From JAENVU01 sp963765075 (GTDB lineage Bacteria; Actinomycetota; Acidimicrobiia; IMCC26256; JAENVU01), in NCBI GenBank assembly GCA_963765075.1, contig CAVXVA010000001.1:124001-188000 (forward strand): a stretch of 64,000 nucleotides of DNA. The letters are read 5' to 3'. Every line of letters begins with the position of its first letter. The stretch's first letter is position 1. Below the pieces are notes generated by a model. The model did no database searches. It saw only the letters and a program-made list of their open reading frames with translations, and was not told where the DNA came from. A program made the position numbers and the translations under genes. Below are positions 8,817-18,828 of this stretch, piece after piece.

Positions 8817-10154
8817 GTCGGCCCGCGGTCGGCCAGGAGGTCCTGGACCTCGCGGTCGAAATCCTCACCCCGTGCGGCGTAGCCGTCGTACCAATCGAAC
8901 GACGCGCAGGCGGGCGACAGCAACACGACGTCGCCGTCGGTTGCGAGATCAGCCGCGGCACGCACCGCGGCGCGCATGCTCGTGGCGCGCGTCACCGGCA
9001 CGACACCGGCAAACGCGGCCTCGACCTCTTCGGGGGTGTCGCCGATGGCGACCACGGCGCGGATCCGGTCTGCGACCACGCGCAGCGATCCCAAATCGAC
9101 GCCCTTGCTGTCGCCACCCGCGAGGAGTACGACCCGGCGGTACCCGCGAATCGCCGCGACCGCGGCGTGCGGGTTCGTCGCCTTCGAGTCATCGACATAG
9201 AGCACCCCATCAGCTTTACCGACCAGCTCGGTCCGGTGGTGGAGCCTCGTGAAGTTCGCCAGGGCCAGGGCAATCCCCTCGGGCGTCGCGCCGACCACAC
9301 GGGCGGCGGCGACCGCCGCCGCGATGTTCGACCGCTCGTGCGGGGCCAACGAATCGCCGTCGATGTCCATCGCGATCGGCGCCCCCTCGGGGTCGAGCAG
9401 GCGGCCGTGCACCCACGTGGCGGCGCCGGGTCGAGTCGTTGCCAACGCAAAACCGACGAGCCGTCCCGGCGCGTCCCGGACCGCGTCGACGACCGCGGGG
9501 TCGTCCAGGTTGGCCACGACGACGCCGTCGGAGTCTTGGTATCGGAACGCCCGCTGCTTGTCGGCGACGTAGGCCGAGAACGAACCGTGCCAGTCGAGGT
9601 GATCGTCGGCCAGGTTCAACAACACCGCGACTGCCGGCCGGAACGTCGGCGTCACCGTGTGGAGTTGGAAGGACGAGGCTTCGATCACCAGGACGTCGGC
9701 CGGTCTCGTCCACCGATTCCAGCGCGACGCGGCCGATGTTGCCGACCGCCGGAGCGCGCCGACCCGACGCCTCGAGCATCGCACTGATGAGCATCGTGAC
9801 CGTCGACTTTCCGTTCGTCCCGGTGACGACCACCACCGGGACCGTCGCGGCTTCGACCGCGAGGTCCAGTTCGCCGCGCACGGTCACGTCGGCGGCGGCC
9901 GCGGCGAGCATGGCGGGGTGATCCGGTCGCACCCCGGGACTCGGGACGAGCAGATCGGCCGCGCCGACCATGCTCTCCCAGTCGGGCGCACCCTCGATGA
10001 CTCGGATTCCCGCCGCCTCGAGTTGGGCACGACGCTCGGCGTAGCCGGGTTGACCCGGACGTTCCTCGACGACGGTGACCTCGTCGCCCCGACGGTGCAA
10101 CCATTCCGCCACGACGGCGCCCGTCGCGCGGAGTCCGACCACCACCGCCCGCAC
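8813..10154 (-). CDS. murD: MurD, D-glutamate ligase, frameshifted
   Basis: MurD adds D-Glu to UDP-MurNAc-L-Ala in the cytoplasm. The N-terminal part reads VVVGLRATG and reaches the P-loop VVVTGTNGKSTVT and GNIGRVALESVDE. The frame then changes near 9700. The remainder reads DVLVIEASSFQLHTV, NLADDHLDWHGS and VLYVDDSKATNPHA, all standard MurD segments. Skipping one G of ACCGGCC restores ETADVLVIE, so I read this as a one-base insertion in the sequence. The GTG at 10154 shares a base with the mraY TAG stop. Corrected length is about 446 residues, normal for MurD. Confidence 0.92.
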
Positions 10155-11200
10155 TATCCGCCGGCCCCTGGTATGCGCAGGAAGTCGGCGTAGAACAAGC
10201 CGAGGCCGAGGGCCATCGCGAGACCGGCCAGGATCCAGAACCGCACGATGATCGTCGACTCGGGCCACCCCAGCAGCTCGAAGTGATGGTGGATGGGCGA
10301 CATCCGCAGGATCCGCCGACCAAACCCTCGGAACGAGATCACCTGCGCCACGACGCTGGCGGTCTCCAGGACGTACAACCCACCGATGATCGGCAACAAC
10401 AACGCGGTGTTCGTGAGGAGTCCCATGCCGGCCATGGCGCCGCCGAGCGCCAGCGCGCCGGTGTCGCCCATGAAGACCTTCGCCGGGGGCGCATTCCACC
10501 AGAGGAACCCGATGCAGGCCCCCATCAGTGCGGCGGCAACGACCGTCACGTCGATCGAACTCGCTGCGAGCATGCGATAACTGTCCGGGTGGCGGAACTG
10601 GGTGAACGAGATGACGATGAACGCGGCGAACACGAACGCGCTGGACCCGGCGGCGAGACCGTCCAGCCCATCGGTGATGTTCACTGCGTTGGTCGTGGCG
10701 TAGACGACCGCGATCGCCCAGAGAAACCACCCGACCGTGCCCAGGTCGATGTCGAGCGGTCGAGTGAACGACAAATGCGTCGACACCTTGACGATCTCCA
10801 ACGCCATCGCCGCGAAGATCGTTGCGACGAACACGAGCCCGAAGGTCTTGCCGCGCTTGCGCAGTCCGAGGTTCCGCGCCCGACGGACTCCGAGGTAGTC
10901 GTCGATGAAGCCAACGGCGAAGAGGCCCAGGATCAACACCCAGAGCGCGATGGCGGTGTCGGCGAACTTGATCGCCTCGGTCCGCACGTGCGCAACGAGA
11001 TACCCGATGAGCGCCGCGGCGATGATCGCCACACCGCCCATCGTGGGGGTACCCGCCTTGGCCTCGTGCGGGTGGGCGACCGGACCGTCGTCGCGGATTT
11101 GGGCACCGATGTTGTGGCGGGTCAAGTACCGGATCAGGAACGGCGTCCCGACCACCGCGACAAGGAAGGCGATCGACACCGCAATCAGGACGGCGATCAT
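10154..11200 (-). CDS. mraY: MraY, phospho-MurNAc-pentapeptide translocase
   Basis: MraY is the integral membrane enzyme that transfers phospho-MurNAc-pentapeptide to undecaprenyl phosphate, forming lipid I. About ten helices are seen. The catalytic Asp motifs are in FIDDYLGVRRARNLGL and NAVNITDGLDGLA. The cytoplasmic HHHFELLGWPE segment is near the C-terminus. The product has 348 residues. The ATG at 11200 overlaps the restored end of murF by 4 bases (ATGA). Confidence 0.97.
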   Translation of the reverse strand: MIAVLIAVSIAFLVAVVGTPFLIRYLTRHNIGAQIRDDGPVAHPHEAKAGTPTMGGVAIIAAALIGYLVAHVRTEAIKFADTAIALWVLILGLFAVGFIDDYLGVRRARNLGLRKRGKTFGLVFVATIFAAMALEIVKVSTHLSFTRPLDIDLGTVGWFLWAIAVVYATTNAVNITDGLDGLAAGSSAFVFAAFIVISFTQFRHPDSYRMLAASSIDVTVVAAALMGACIGFLWWNAPPAKVFMGDTGALALGGAMAGMGLLTNTALLLPIIGGLYVLETASVVAQVISFRGFGRRILRMSPIHHHFELLGWPESTIIVRFWILAGLAMALGLGLFYADFLRIPGAGG

Positions 11201-12569
11201 GCGACGGCCTCGGCGTCGACCAACGCGGCGACCACGATCTCGAGCCCCAGGGCTCGGCTGGCCTTGACCAGTACCGCGTCGCCCGGCCTCGTGAGTTCAC
11301 TGGCCAGCGTCGCGCGCCGCCGCCGCGTCGGTGACCTCGTGGACAGTGACGCCGCCGGCCCGAGCGGCCTCGGCGAGGGGCGCGGTGGCCGCACCGACGG
11401 CGATGATCAGGTCCAGACCCGCTCGGGCACACGCTCGACCGATTGCTGCGTGGTGCTCGTCGCTCCACTCCCCCAACTCGCGCATCTCACCCAAAACGCC
11501 GATGTGACGCCCCGCGACCGGAATGCCCGCCAGCGCCTCGATGGCGGCTTCCATGGCGACCGGAGAGGCATTGTAGGAATCGTTGAGGACGACGAGTCCG
11601 CCGGCACTGCGCTCCAGTCGCATTCGCCAGCCGGTGACCTCCACCTCGGCGAGTGCGGCCACCACGGCGTCGAACTCGACCCCGGCCACCAGGGCGACGG
11701 CCGCCGCCTGCGCAGCATTGGCCGCCTGATGCGCACCCCGCGCCGAGAGCGTCACCGGACCCGAACCCCACGGCGTGTGCAGTCGAAACCGAACTCGAAG
11801 GTCGGCGTCGACCTCGACGTCGTCGACGGCGACATCGGCCGACGGGGCTGCGCCCACCGTGATCACACGCGCGATCGATCGGTCACGGCGACCCATGGTC
11901 GTGGCGCAGTCGGCCGAGAGCACCGCAATGCCGTCGGCGGGGAGCGCGTCGAGCAGTTCGCTCTTGACCGCCGCCACACCCTCGCGTCCCCCGAGATGTT
12001 CGGCGTGGGTGATACCCATGTTCGTGATGACGCCGATGTCGGGCCGGGCGATGTCACACAGATCCGCGATGTTGCCGGCGAAGCGCGCACCCATCTCGAC
12101 GACCACGATGTCGATGTCGTCCGGCGCGCCGAGCAGCGTCACCGGCACCCCGATCTCGTTATTGAACGACGCGGGTGCGGCGTGGGCCCGGAGTCCGGCA
12201 CGCAGCGCGCCGGCGGTGAAATCCTTCGTTGAGGTCTTGCCCACCGAACCCGTGATCCCGACGACGCGTCCGACGAGACGGTTCCGGGCGGCAACACCGA
12301 GCGCGCGGAGCGCGAGGCGAACGTCGGGTACTTCGACCACGGGAAATCCGGCCACGGGACGATCGACGATGGAAAATGCGGCACCGCGCTCGTGCGCGAC
12401 ACCGAGATACTCGTGACCGTCACGAACGTCACGCAACGCAAGAAAGACCTCACCCGGTCCCAGCGTGCGCGAGTCGAACCCCACACCGTGCCCGACGGGT
12501 TCAACGGCGACGGGTCCCGCCGCCGATCCCCCGGTGACCTCCGTCACCCAATTCGCGCGTCAGTTCCAT
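11197..12569 (-). CDS. murF: MurF, D-Ala-D-Ala ligase, two frameshifts
   Basis: MurF adds D-Ala-D-Ala to the UDP-MurNAc-tripeptide. The P-loop is GITGSVGKTSTKDF; SFNNEIGVPVTLL, NMGITHAEHLG and NDSYNASPVAMEAAI also match. I place the start at the ATG at 12569 (GGAG 5 bases upstream), because MELTREL followed, after skipping one G of GGG at 12547-12549, by VTEVTGGS reproduces the usual MurF N-terminus. A second skip near 11315 in a GCG run restores the C-terminus ending RPGDAVLVKASRALGLE. Corrected length is about 456 residues. Without the first correction the start would be a GTG at 12547 and the N-terminal strand would be missing. Confidence 0.88.
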
Positions 12570-14025
12570 ACCGACTCCAGCCGCGGCCGCGGCCACGATT
12601 CGATCATCGAAGGGAATCGACGAATCCGCCCACACCTGCTCTGCCTCGGCACCCTTCCCGAGAATGACCACCACATCGCCGGGCCGCGCGGCGCGGATGG
12701 CCGTCAGGATCGCCGCCCGCCGATCGAGTTCGATCACGAACTCCGCCTCGGTGCGGCGCACGCCGGCAGCCGCGGCTTCGGCGATCGCCGCCGGGTCTTC
12801 GGCGCGGGGATTGTCAGTCGTCACCACCACATAGTCGGACCCGCGCCCGGCCGCTTCACCCATCGCGGCCCGCTTCGTTCGGGTCGCGGTCGCCGCCACA
12901 CCCGAAGACGGCGACGACCCGGGAGTCAGTGCACGTCCGTGCGGCCGCCAGGGCCGTATCGACGCCGCCCGGGGTGTGTGCGTAGTCGACGATGACGCCG
13001 ATCGGCGCGTCCGACTCGACCCGCTCGAACCGGCCCGGCACCGAGGTCGCACGCTCGAGCCCGGTGGCCACCGCGTCGAGATCGATCCCGACGGCGAGCC
13101 CGGCGGCCGCGGCGGCGAGCGCGTTCGTGACGTTGAACCGACCGGCCAGCGCGATTGCAACCTCGACGTGTCCCTGCGGAGTCGTGAGCCGAAATCGACT
13201 GCCGTGCAGATCACAGACGACGTTCGCCGCGCGAACGTTCGCGTCCGGTTGGTCCAGTCCGTACGTGGTCACGGCCAACCCCGCGCTCGTCGCGAGATCG
13301 ACCAGCCGCGCACCCACCGGATCGTCGAGGTTGATGACCGCGCGAGTGGTGAATCCCGAGGTGAACAGCGAAGCCTTGGCGGCGAAGTACTCATCGAGCG
13401 TGCCGTGGTAGTCGAGGTGCTCGTGACTCAGGTTGGTGAAGACGGCCGCGGCGAAGACGGTGCCGTCGACTCGATGTTCCCCAAGCGCGTGGGAACTCAC
13501 TTCCATCGCGACCGCGTCGGCACCCCGGGCGCGCAACGCGGCCAGCGTCCGTTGCAGGGTCGGTGCCTCAGGGGTGGTGAACCCCCACGCGTCGACCTCA
13601 CCCGCGAAGCGAATCCCCGCGGTGCCCACGACCGCCGGATGGAAACCGCCGGCCTCGAACACCGAGCCGAGAACGAAGGCAGTCGAGGTCTTGCCGTTGG
13701 TCCCGGTGATCCCCACGACCGGCATCGCCCGGGATGGTTCACCGAAGAGTCGGGCCGCGAGCGGACCGATCGAGCGACGGACCGAAGCCACCCGCACTTG
13801 CGGAACTGCGAGGGGGAGTTCGTGATCGACGACGAGCGCCACCGCACCGCGATCGACCGCGGCCGACGCAAACTCGTGACCGTCGACCGTCGTACCCGGA
13901 ATACAACCGAAGAGCGTTCCGGGTGCGACCGAACGACTGTCCACCATCACGTCGGTCACCTCGACGGGCGCGTCGCCGAAGATCTCGAGCACTTCGGTCG
14001 CATCCAGGAGGTCGTGCAGTCGCAC
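12501..14025 (-). CDS. murE: MurE, UDP-MurNAc-tripeptide synthetase, frameshifted
   Basis: MurE adds the third stem residue, usually meso-diaminopimelate in actinobacteria. The P-loop is GITGTNGKTSTAFVL; TTPEAPTLQ, MEVSSHALGEHRVDG and NLSHEHLDYHG follow. The frame shifts at GGG 12881-12883: skipping one base gives GCGGDRDRTKRAAMG, the canonical MurE motif, and the rest runs through TTDNPRAEDP. That DNPR motif is typical of enzymes using diaminopimelate. The GTG at 14025 has AGAGGA 4 bases upstream. The stop at 12501 lies inside murF, and the C-terminal residues MELTREL coincide with the murF start (see finding). Confidence 0.9.
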
Positions 14026-14037
14026 GGGATCCTCTCG

Positions 14038-15957
14038 TTATGGAGCGGGAGCGGAGACGTTACCTGTGGGTCCTCGCCCCGCCGAAGTCGATTGCGTCGT
14101 GGCCGTGGGGTCCGGCTCGGTCGTCGGCACGTGGTACAGGTGCAACGCATACTGCATGATCGCCGAAAATACGGGTGCCGCGACCTCGCCGCCGTGGGTC
14201 GCCGTTTGGGGGTCGTCCAGCACGACGACCGCCGCGAACCGTGGTGACTCGGCCGGCGCGAACCCCGCGAAGCTGGCCATGTAGTGATAGGGCGGCTGGT
14301 AGGGAGGCTTGCGCGACGTACCCGTCTTCCCAGCCACCGAGTACCCGTCGATCCCGGCCTTCTTGCCGGTCCCGGACGTCACCACACTCGCCAAGATGTC
14401 GCGCATCGATGCCGCGGTCGCCTTGGAAATCACCCGGCGGCGGACGGGCGCGGGGGTCGGCGTCCGGTGGCCGTCCGCGTCGATCAGCGCCGAGACGAGG
14501 CGCGGCGGGCGGTTGACGCCTCCCGCCGCCACCGTGGTGAAGACATCGAGCGTCTGCATCGCAGTCGTGGCGATTCCGTAGCCGATCGGCATGCTGCCCA
14601 TGATTGCCGGGTCGTAGTTCGATGGGGCCTGGAGCACTCCACTGGCTTCTCCCGGAAACTGGATCGGCGTCCGCGCCCCGAATCCGAAGGAGCGCATCGC
14701 ACGATCGAGCGGGGCGCGTTGCACGCGGTCGGCGATGGCGATCGCTCCGACGTTCGACGACCGCGTCAGGATGTCGCGCACCGTCCAGTTCATGACGCCG
14801 TGTTCCTCGTCGTCAACGAAGGTCTCGCCACCCACTCGCACCGAACTCGCCACCGAGAAATACGTGTCGGTGGTGATGACGCCGGCTTCGAGCGCGCTCG
14901 ACGCCGTGATCACCTTCGCGGTCGAGCCGGGCTCATAGTGATCGGTCAGCGGACGGTTCCGGTCACGAGCGGTCGCCGGGTGCGCGGGAGTGGACCCAAC
15001 CGCGCCGTTGACGTTCACCATGGCCAGCACGTCGCCGCTGTGCACGTCGACGATCACCGCCATGCCTGCCTTCGCGCCGACCGCGTTCACTTCTTCGGTG
15101 AGGCGTTGCTCGGCGACGTACTGCAACGACTGGTCGAGCGTGAGCACGAGATCGCTCCCTCGCTCCGCGGGGACCACGCGTCGCTCAGTGGCTGGGATCT
15201 CGCGACCAGTGGGATCCCGTTCGGCTTCCAACGAGCCGGGCGTTCCCGCGAGCACGCCCGAGTACTTCTGCTCGAGGCCGCCGAGACCTTGGTTCTCGCT
15301 CCCGACGAAGCCGAGGACCGGCCCGGCCAACGAGCCTGCCGGATACACGCGCTCGAGACTCCGTCACCTGTGCGATCCCGGGGAGCCCCAGCTCGGCCAC
15401 CTGCTTGGCGACCGTGGGCGAAATCCGACGAGCCAAGTACATGAAGTGCACCGACGGTCGATCGAGGTCGGCCGTCAACTCAGGGACGGACAGCCCGAGC
15501 AGCGGTCCGATCGCCGCGGCGGTCTTGGCCGGGTCCCGGATCAGTCCGCCGTCGGCGAAGATCGTGGGACGCGGCACCGACAACGCGAGCTCGTGGCCGT
15601 TGCGATCGAAGATGGACCCGCGGGTCGCACTCAAAGTGATCGGGTGGATCAGCTGTTCCCGGGCGAGCGTGTCGTACTTGTCGCCGCCGACGGCCTGGAG
15701 ATCGACCAACCTCGCAGTCAGGCCGGCCAAGGCGACCAGCATGACGACGAGGAGCGCAGTGAGCCGCCGGCGCGCGGGCGCCGCGCCCACGGGACGTGAC
15801 GGCGGGGGGGCGGCGGCGGTCGCCGAACCGACCCGCTCGACGCCGGAGGGTGACCGACCGGGCGCCGGGTGCGGGTGCGCGCGCCTGGCGACCCGGCGCG
15901 ATGGCCGGCCGGCGAGCCCGGACGCCGAGGATCGCGCGGACGGACCGGGGCAGTCAC
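14038..15957 (-). CDS. ftsI: FtsI/PBP3 septal transpeptidase, frameshifted
   Basis: FtsI is the class B penicillin-binding protein that cross-links septal peptidoglycan. After a basic, proline-rich cytoplasmic tail comes one transmembrane helix (TALLVVMLVALAGLTA). The dimerisation domain has RGSIFDRNG. The transpeptidase motifs are STAK (in YEPGSTAKVI), SSN (TRSSNVGAI) and KTG (AGKTGTS). Skipping one base near 15354 restores ESERVYPAGSLAGPVLGFVG. I place the start at GTG 15957, with GAGG 8 bases upstream; linking it to the helix needs one added base, most likely in the G7 run at 15804-15810. A TTG at 15985 would avoid that second correction. Confidence 0.88.
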
Positions 15958-16019
15958 GGTGAGCGCCTCGCCGGGACGAGATCAACTTCGGGGGGTGGAG
16001 GGTGGGGCAACCGACTCAT
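15954..16019 (-). CDS. possible 21-codon ORF between ftsL and ftsI
   Basis: The 121 bases between the ftsL stop and the ftsI GTG contain a short ATG reading frame (begins MSRLPHPPPP) whose TGA stop overlaps the ftsI GTG as GTGA, the junction used throughout this operon. It has no clear ribosome binding site of its own and no recognisable family. It could be a translational coupling leader, or a remnant of ftsL coding sequence if another base error exists here. Confidence 0.2.
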   Translation of the reverse strand: MSRLPHPPPPEVDLVPARRSP

Positions 16020-16078
16020 GGGCCGGGTGCCGGCGCCGATTCGACGATGCCGCGGCTGGCCCGGGCGTGCACTCGAGT

Positions 16079-16561
16079 TCATGGCGTCGCCCCGATGATG
16101 GCCTTCATGGCCTGCCACGCCTGGGTCGCGGCCGGAACGTCGCCCGCGCCGATCGTCGCACTCGTACGCGTTGCGGGCACTGCGATGGTGCGCGTCGCGC
16201 CGGCCGGAACCAACCCCATCCTTTTTGCTCGATCCATCACCATCGCCGGCGATTCGAGCTGGGCCACCTCGAGGCGGGCGTCTTCGTAGCGCCGTTGCTC
16301 GGCCGCCGTCTCCTCCGCGACGGCAATGACCTGGAGTTGGGACTCCGCCATCAGCGAATGGGCGACCACACCGGCGAGCGCGGAACCTGCGACTCCGAGC
16401 GCGCCGAGTCGAACCAACCAACGTTGACGCCGACGCCGAGCCCGCGCATCCGGGTCGACGACGCGGAGATGACGAGGGCGGGGCGCCGCCGGCGCAACGC
16501 TCGGCGCCGCGTGGCGCCGAGGAATTCGCTTCGGAGCGGGAGCAAGGGCCGAACGACTCAC
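16079..16561 (-). CDS. ftsL: FtsL-like bitopic division protein
   Basis: FtsL forms a coiled coil with FtsB and activates the FtsWI synthase. The product (160 residues) has a basic, proline-rich cytoplasmic region ending RARRRRQR, one membrane helix (about residues 50-70), a heptad-like segment (QLQVIAVAEETAAEQRRYED) and the typical LESPAMVMDRAKRMGLV end of the family. The GTG at 16561 overlaps the rsmH stop as GTGA, which fixes the start. The position between rsmH and ftsI is diagnostic because the sequence itself is poorly conserved. Confidence 0.85.
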   Translation of the reverse strand: MSRSALAPAPKRIPRRHAAPSVAPAAPRPRHLRVVDPDARARRRRQRWLVRLGALGVAGSALAGVVAHSLMAESQLQVIAVAEETAAEQRRYEDARLEVAQLESPAMVMDRAKRMGLVPAGATRTIAVPATRTSATIGAGDVPAATQAWQAMKAIIGATP

Positions 16562-17490
16562 GCCAGGCGCTCGACTGCTCGCAGACGGACGCTCGACGAC
16601 CGCGGATTGGCTGCCAGTTCGGCTTCGGAGGGGCGAATCGGTTTCCGGCTCAAGAGCCGCACCAGTGGCGCGGGAGTCGGGGCTGGTGGCAACCGCCGTG
16701 CAGTCGTCGGCGCCGGCGCGGTCCCCGACCACTCCGCGAACTGCTGCTTCACCATGCGGTCTTCCAGCGAGTGGTACGCGAGCACGAGGACGCGTCCACC
16801 TGGCGTCAGGAGATGCACCGAGTCGTCGAGACCCTCACGAAGGTTCGGAAGTTCTCGGTTCACTTCCATGCGAATCGCCTGGAACGTCCGCCGGGCCGGG
16901 TGTCCGCCGCGACGACGAGCGGCTGCAGGGATGCCGGCTTTGATCGCATCGACGAGATCGCCCGTCGTCATCAATGGACGTCGGGCCACGATCTGGGCGG
17001 CGACGCGACGAGCGAACCGCTCCTCCCCCAGCTCCGACAGGACGGTGGCGAGTTCGGCCTCGGTGTAGGTGTTGACCACCTCGGCCGCGGTCAGTTCCTG
17101 GCGCGAGTCCATCCGCATGTCCAACGGAGCGTCGGACCAGTACGAAAAGCCGCGCTCGGCTCGGTCGAGTTGCGGGCTACTGACGCCCAAGTCGAAGAGC
17201 ACTCCCACGATGTCCCCCTGTTGTCCGGCAATATCGGCGATCTCGCAAAACTCGGCCCGCACCAACCGAACCCGGTCACCGAACGGAGCGAGCGCGATCG
17301 ACGCCGCGGTGATCGCGGCGTCGTCCCGATCGATTCCGATGACCCGGAGGTCAGGTCGAGCTTCGAGGAGCAACCCGGCGTGACCGCCGCCGCCGACGGT
17401 GGCGTCGATGACGGTGCCGGTGGGAACGGGGGTGAGGTACTCGACCACCTCCCGACCCAATACCGGGCGATGGACGAACGCCTCACTCAC
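16558..17490 (-). CDS. rsmH: 16S rRNA (cytosine1402-N4)-methyltransferase RsmH
   Basis: RsmH (MraW) methylates N4 of C1402 in the ribosomal P site. The SAM-binding motif DATVGGGGHAGLLLEA is near the N-terminus. VLFDLGVSSPQLDRAERGFSY, LDMRMD and RRTFQAIRMEVNREL are family signatures. A GTG at 17490 with AGGAG 6 bases upstream gives 310 residues; the TTG at 17505 lies before this ribosome binding site. It is the first gene after the structured mraZ-rsmH spacer. Confidence 0.96.
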   Translation of the reverse strand: MSEAFVHRPVLGREVVEYLTPVPTGTVIDATVGGGGHAGLLLEARPDLRVIGIDRDDAAITAASIALAPFGDRVRLVRAEFCEIADIAGQQGDIVGVLFDLGVSSPQLDRAERGFSYWSDAPLDMRMDSRQELTAAEVVNTYTEAELATVLSELGEERFARRVAAQIVARRPLMTTGDLVDAIKAGIPAAARRRGGHPARRTFQAIRMEVNRELPNLREGLDDSVHLLTPGGRVLVLAYHSLEDRMVKQQFAEWSGTAPAPTTARRLPPAPTPAPLVRLLSRKPIRPSEAELAANPRSSSVRLRAVERLA

Positions 17491-17660
17491 GAACACTCCT
17501 CGCAAGGACTCCGTTGGAGTCCGCTAGCAGCCCCCCGGTCGGGCAGTGCCGTCCGGATTTCTCCCCGGGATCGGCTCGGTCAAAAGCGGGCGGAGTAGGG
17601 GCCTTCGACCGCGCCGGCCGGGGGACTGCTAGCGGGCCCGTTCCGGGTCCCGCCTGTCAA
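17491..17660 (-). ncRNA. structured rsmH leader, candidate mraW RNA motif
   Basis: The 170-base spacer between mraZ and rsmH can fold on the minus strand. A 22-base inverted repeat pairs 17521-17542 with 17614-17635 (two mismatches, one of which can be G-U), enclosing 71 bases. Right next to the rsmH ribosome binding site is a perfect 7-bp hairpin GGACTCC-GTT-GGAGTCC (17506-17522). A conserved mraW RNA motif has been described in actinobacterial leaders of mraW operons. The position fits, but I cannot test the match to that covariance model by eye. Confidence 0.55.
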
Positions 17661-18101
17661 CTAGATGAATCCCATGTCTTCGAGTCCGATACCGCTCTGG
17701 ATGTCGGCTTGGGCGCTCGCCTCCACTTCGCGCCACCTCACCGGATTCCACAGCTCGACTCGTTGGTCGACCCCGAGCACCATCACGTCCCGCTCGAGGT
17801 CGGCGAACTCCCGCAGGGCCTGCGGTATGGCAAAGCGCCCTTGCTTGTCGGGAACGAAGTGGCGTGCGGAGGAGAACCAGGCCCGAGCGGCTTGCCGCTG
17901 GCGAACTCCCAATCGAGCGCTCTCGCGCACCTTCTCCGCCAACACCTCGAACGCCTCCTCGCCGTAGACGGCCAAACAGCCGTCCAGCACTTTGGTGAGG
18001 ACTGCCCCGGTTGCAAGTGACTCTCGGAACTCCACCGGCAAGATCACGCGCCCTTTGGCATCGAGCGAGTGCTGAAACTCGCCGAGAAACCCCAGGGACA
18101 T
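17661..18101 (-). CDS. mraZ: MraZ, dcw cluster transcriptional regulator
   Basis: MraZ is a ring-forming DNA-binding protein with two AbrB-like domains that controls its own promoter and the downstream division genes. The N-terminal half has FLGEFQHSLDAKGRVILP and the second half FVPDKQGRFAIPQALREFADL, the two copies of the DxKGR signature (the second degenerate, DKQGR). The product has 146 residues. An ATG at 18101 with GAGGG 4 bases upstream was preferred over the upstream in-frame start at 18152. Six 10-bp repeats lie upstream of it (see next entry). Confidence 0.96.
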   Translation of the reverse strand: MSLGFLGEFQHSLDAKGRVILPVEFRESLATGAVLTKVLDGCLAVYGEEAFEVLAEKVRESARLGVRQRQAARAWFSSARHFVPDKQGRFAIPQALREFADLERDVMVLGVDQRVELWNPVRWREVEASAQADIQSGIGLEDMGFI

Positions 18102-18172
18102 CGAACCCTCGCTTCTGTCGCCCCGATCACGCCCCAATCGCGCCGGATGCATTCCCCTTGTGTGTCAGGAGC

Positions 18173-18228
18173 CACCATATGACACCACCTACCCCCATGT
18201 CAACCCACTACGCGCCACAATTCCCCAC
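18173..18228 (-). promoter_or_regulatory. mraZ promoter with six-repeat MraZ box
   Basis: Read on the minus strand, (G/A)TGG units begin at 18228, 18218, 18208, 18198, 18188 and 18178: GTGGGG, GTGGCG, GTGGGT, ATGGGG, GTGGTG and ATGGTG, each exactly 10 bases apart. TGGG direct repeats with this period are the known MraZ target. A -35 TTGACA (18203-18198) and a -10 CATATG (18181-18176), 16 bases apart, lie within the repeats. Bound MraZ would therefore cover the promoter, consistent with autorepression. Confidence 0.8.
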
Positions 18229-18267
18229 CACGGTCGAATGGCAACGCCAGGCCAGGTGTTCACGAGG

Positions 18268-18753
18268 TCAAACGAGGAAGGGCTCCCAGGCCGGATCCAC
18301 CGGCCCACCACTCGTCACGGCCCACGCACTCTCGGGTGCGATCGGCGGACGGCGGAGCCGGAGATCGGTCTCGTGGAGGTAGCGATTCTCCTTGCGGGAG
18401 TTACACGGCCGGCACGCGGCCACCACGTTCTCCCAGGTGTGTTCCCCACCGCGCGACCGCGGGATCACGTGATCGAGGTTCTCTGCCGGTCGGTCGCAGT
18501 ACTGACACCGGTGCCCGTCCCGAGCAAACACCGCCCGCCGGGAGAGTGGAACCCGGTTCCGGTACGGGACCCGCACGAAATGCACGAGCCGAATCACCGA
18601 CGGACACGGGATCGAGACCCGCTCCGAGTGGAACTCCGCGCCGTTGCGGGTGATCACCTCGGCTTTGTCCTTGAGCACCAGGACGATGGCGCGCCGGAAC
18701 GAGACCAGGCACAGTGGCTCGAAGGTTGCATTCAGCAACAACGTGCGGCTCAT
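18268..18753 (-). CDS. HNH endonuclease family protein
   Basis: This is a small (161 residues) HNH-fold protein of a type widespread in actinobacteria. The HNH core is CQYCDRPAENLDHVIPRS, followed by GGEHTWENVVAACRPCNSRK, giving two zinc-knuckle CxxC pairs around the catalytic His. The N-terminal part (LLLNATFEPLCLVSFRRA) is typical of this subfamily. The ATG at 18753 has GGAGG 6 bases upstream. Its cellular role is unknown; the intact core suggests nuclease activity, but no partner methylase or phage gene is nearby. Confidence 0.85.
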   Translation of the reverse strand: MSRTLLLNATFEPLCLVSFRRAIVLVLKDKAEVITRNGAEFHSERVSIPCPSVIRLVHFVRVPYRNRVPLSRRAVFARDGHRCQYCDRPAENLDHVIPRSRGGEHTWENVVAACRPCNSRKENRYLHETDLRLRRPPIAPESAWAVTSGGPVDPAWEPFLV

Positions 18754-18828
18754 CACCCGCCTCCAGCATCCGGGCCCCCAAGAGCCCATGGCGGCTCGGC
18801 GACATCGCGATGTTACCGGCGCGTCGAC

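Noticed and set aside
11297..12547. murF start at GTG 12547
   Set aside because: It lacks a ribosome binding site and the first strand of MurF; ATG 12569 with GGAG and a one-base correction fits better.
8813..14025. murD, murE and murF as pseudogenes
   Set aside because: These are essential single-copy genes, and one-base skips restore every motif; sequence error is far more likely than loss.
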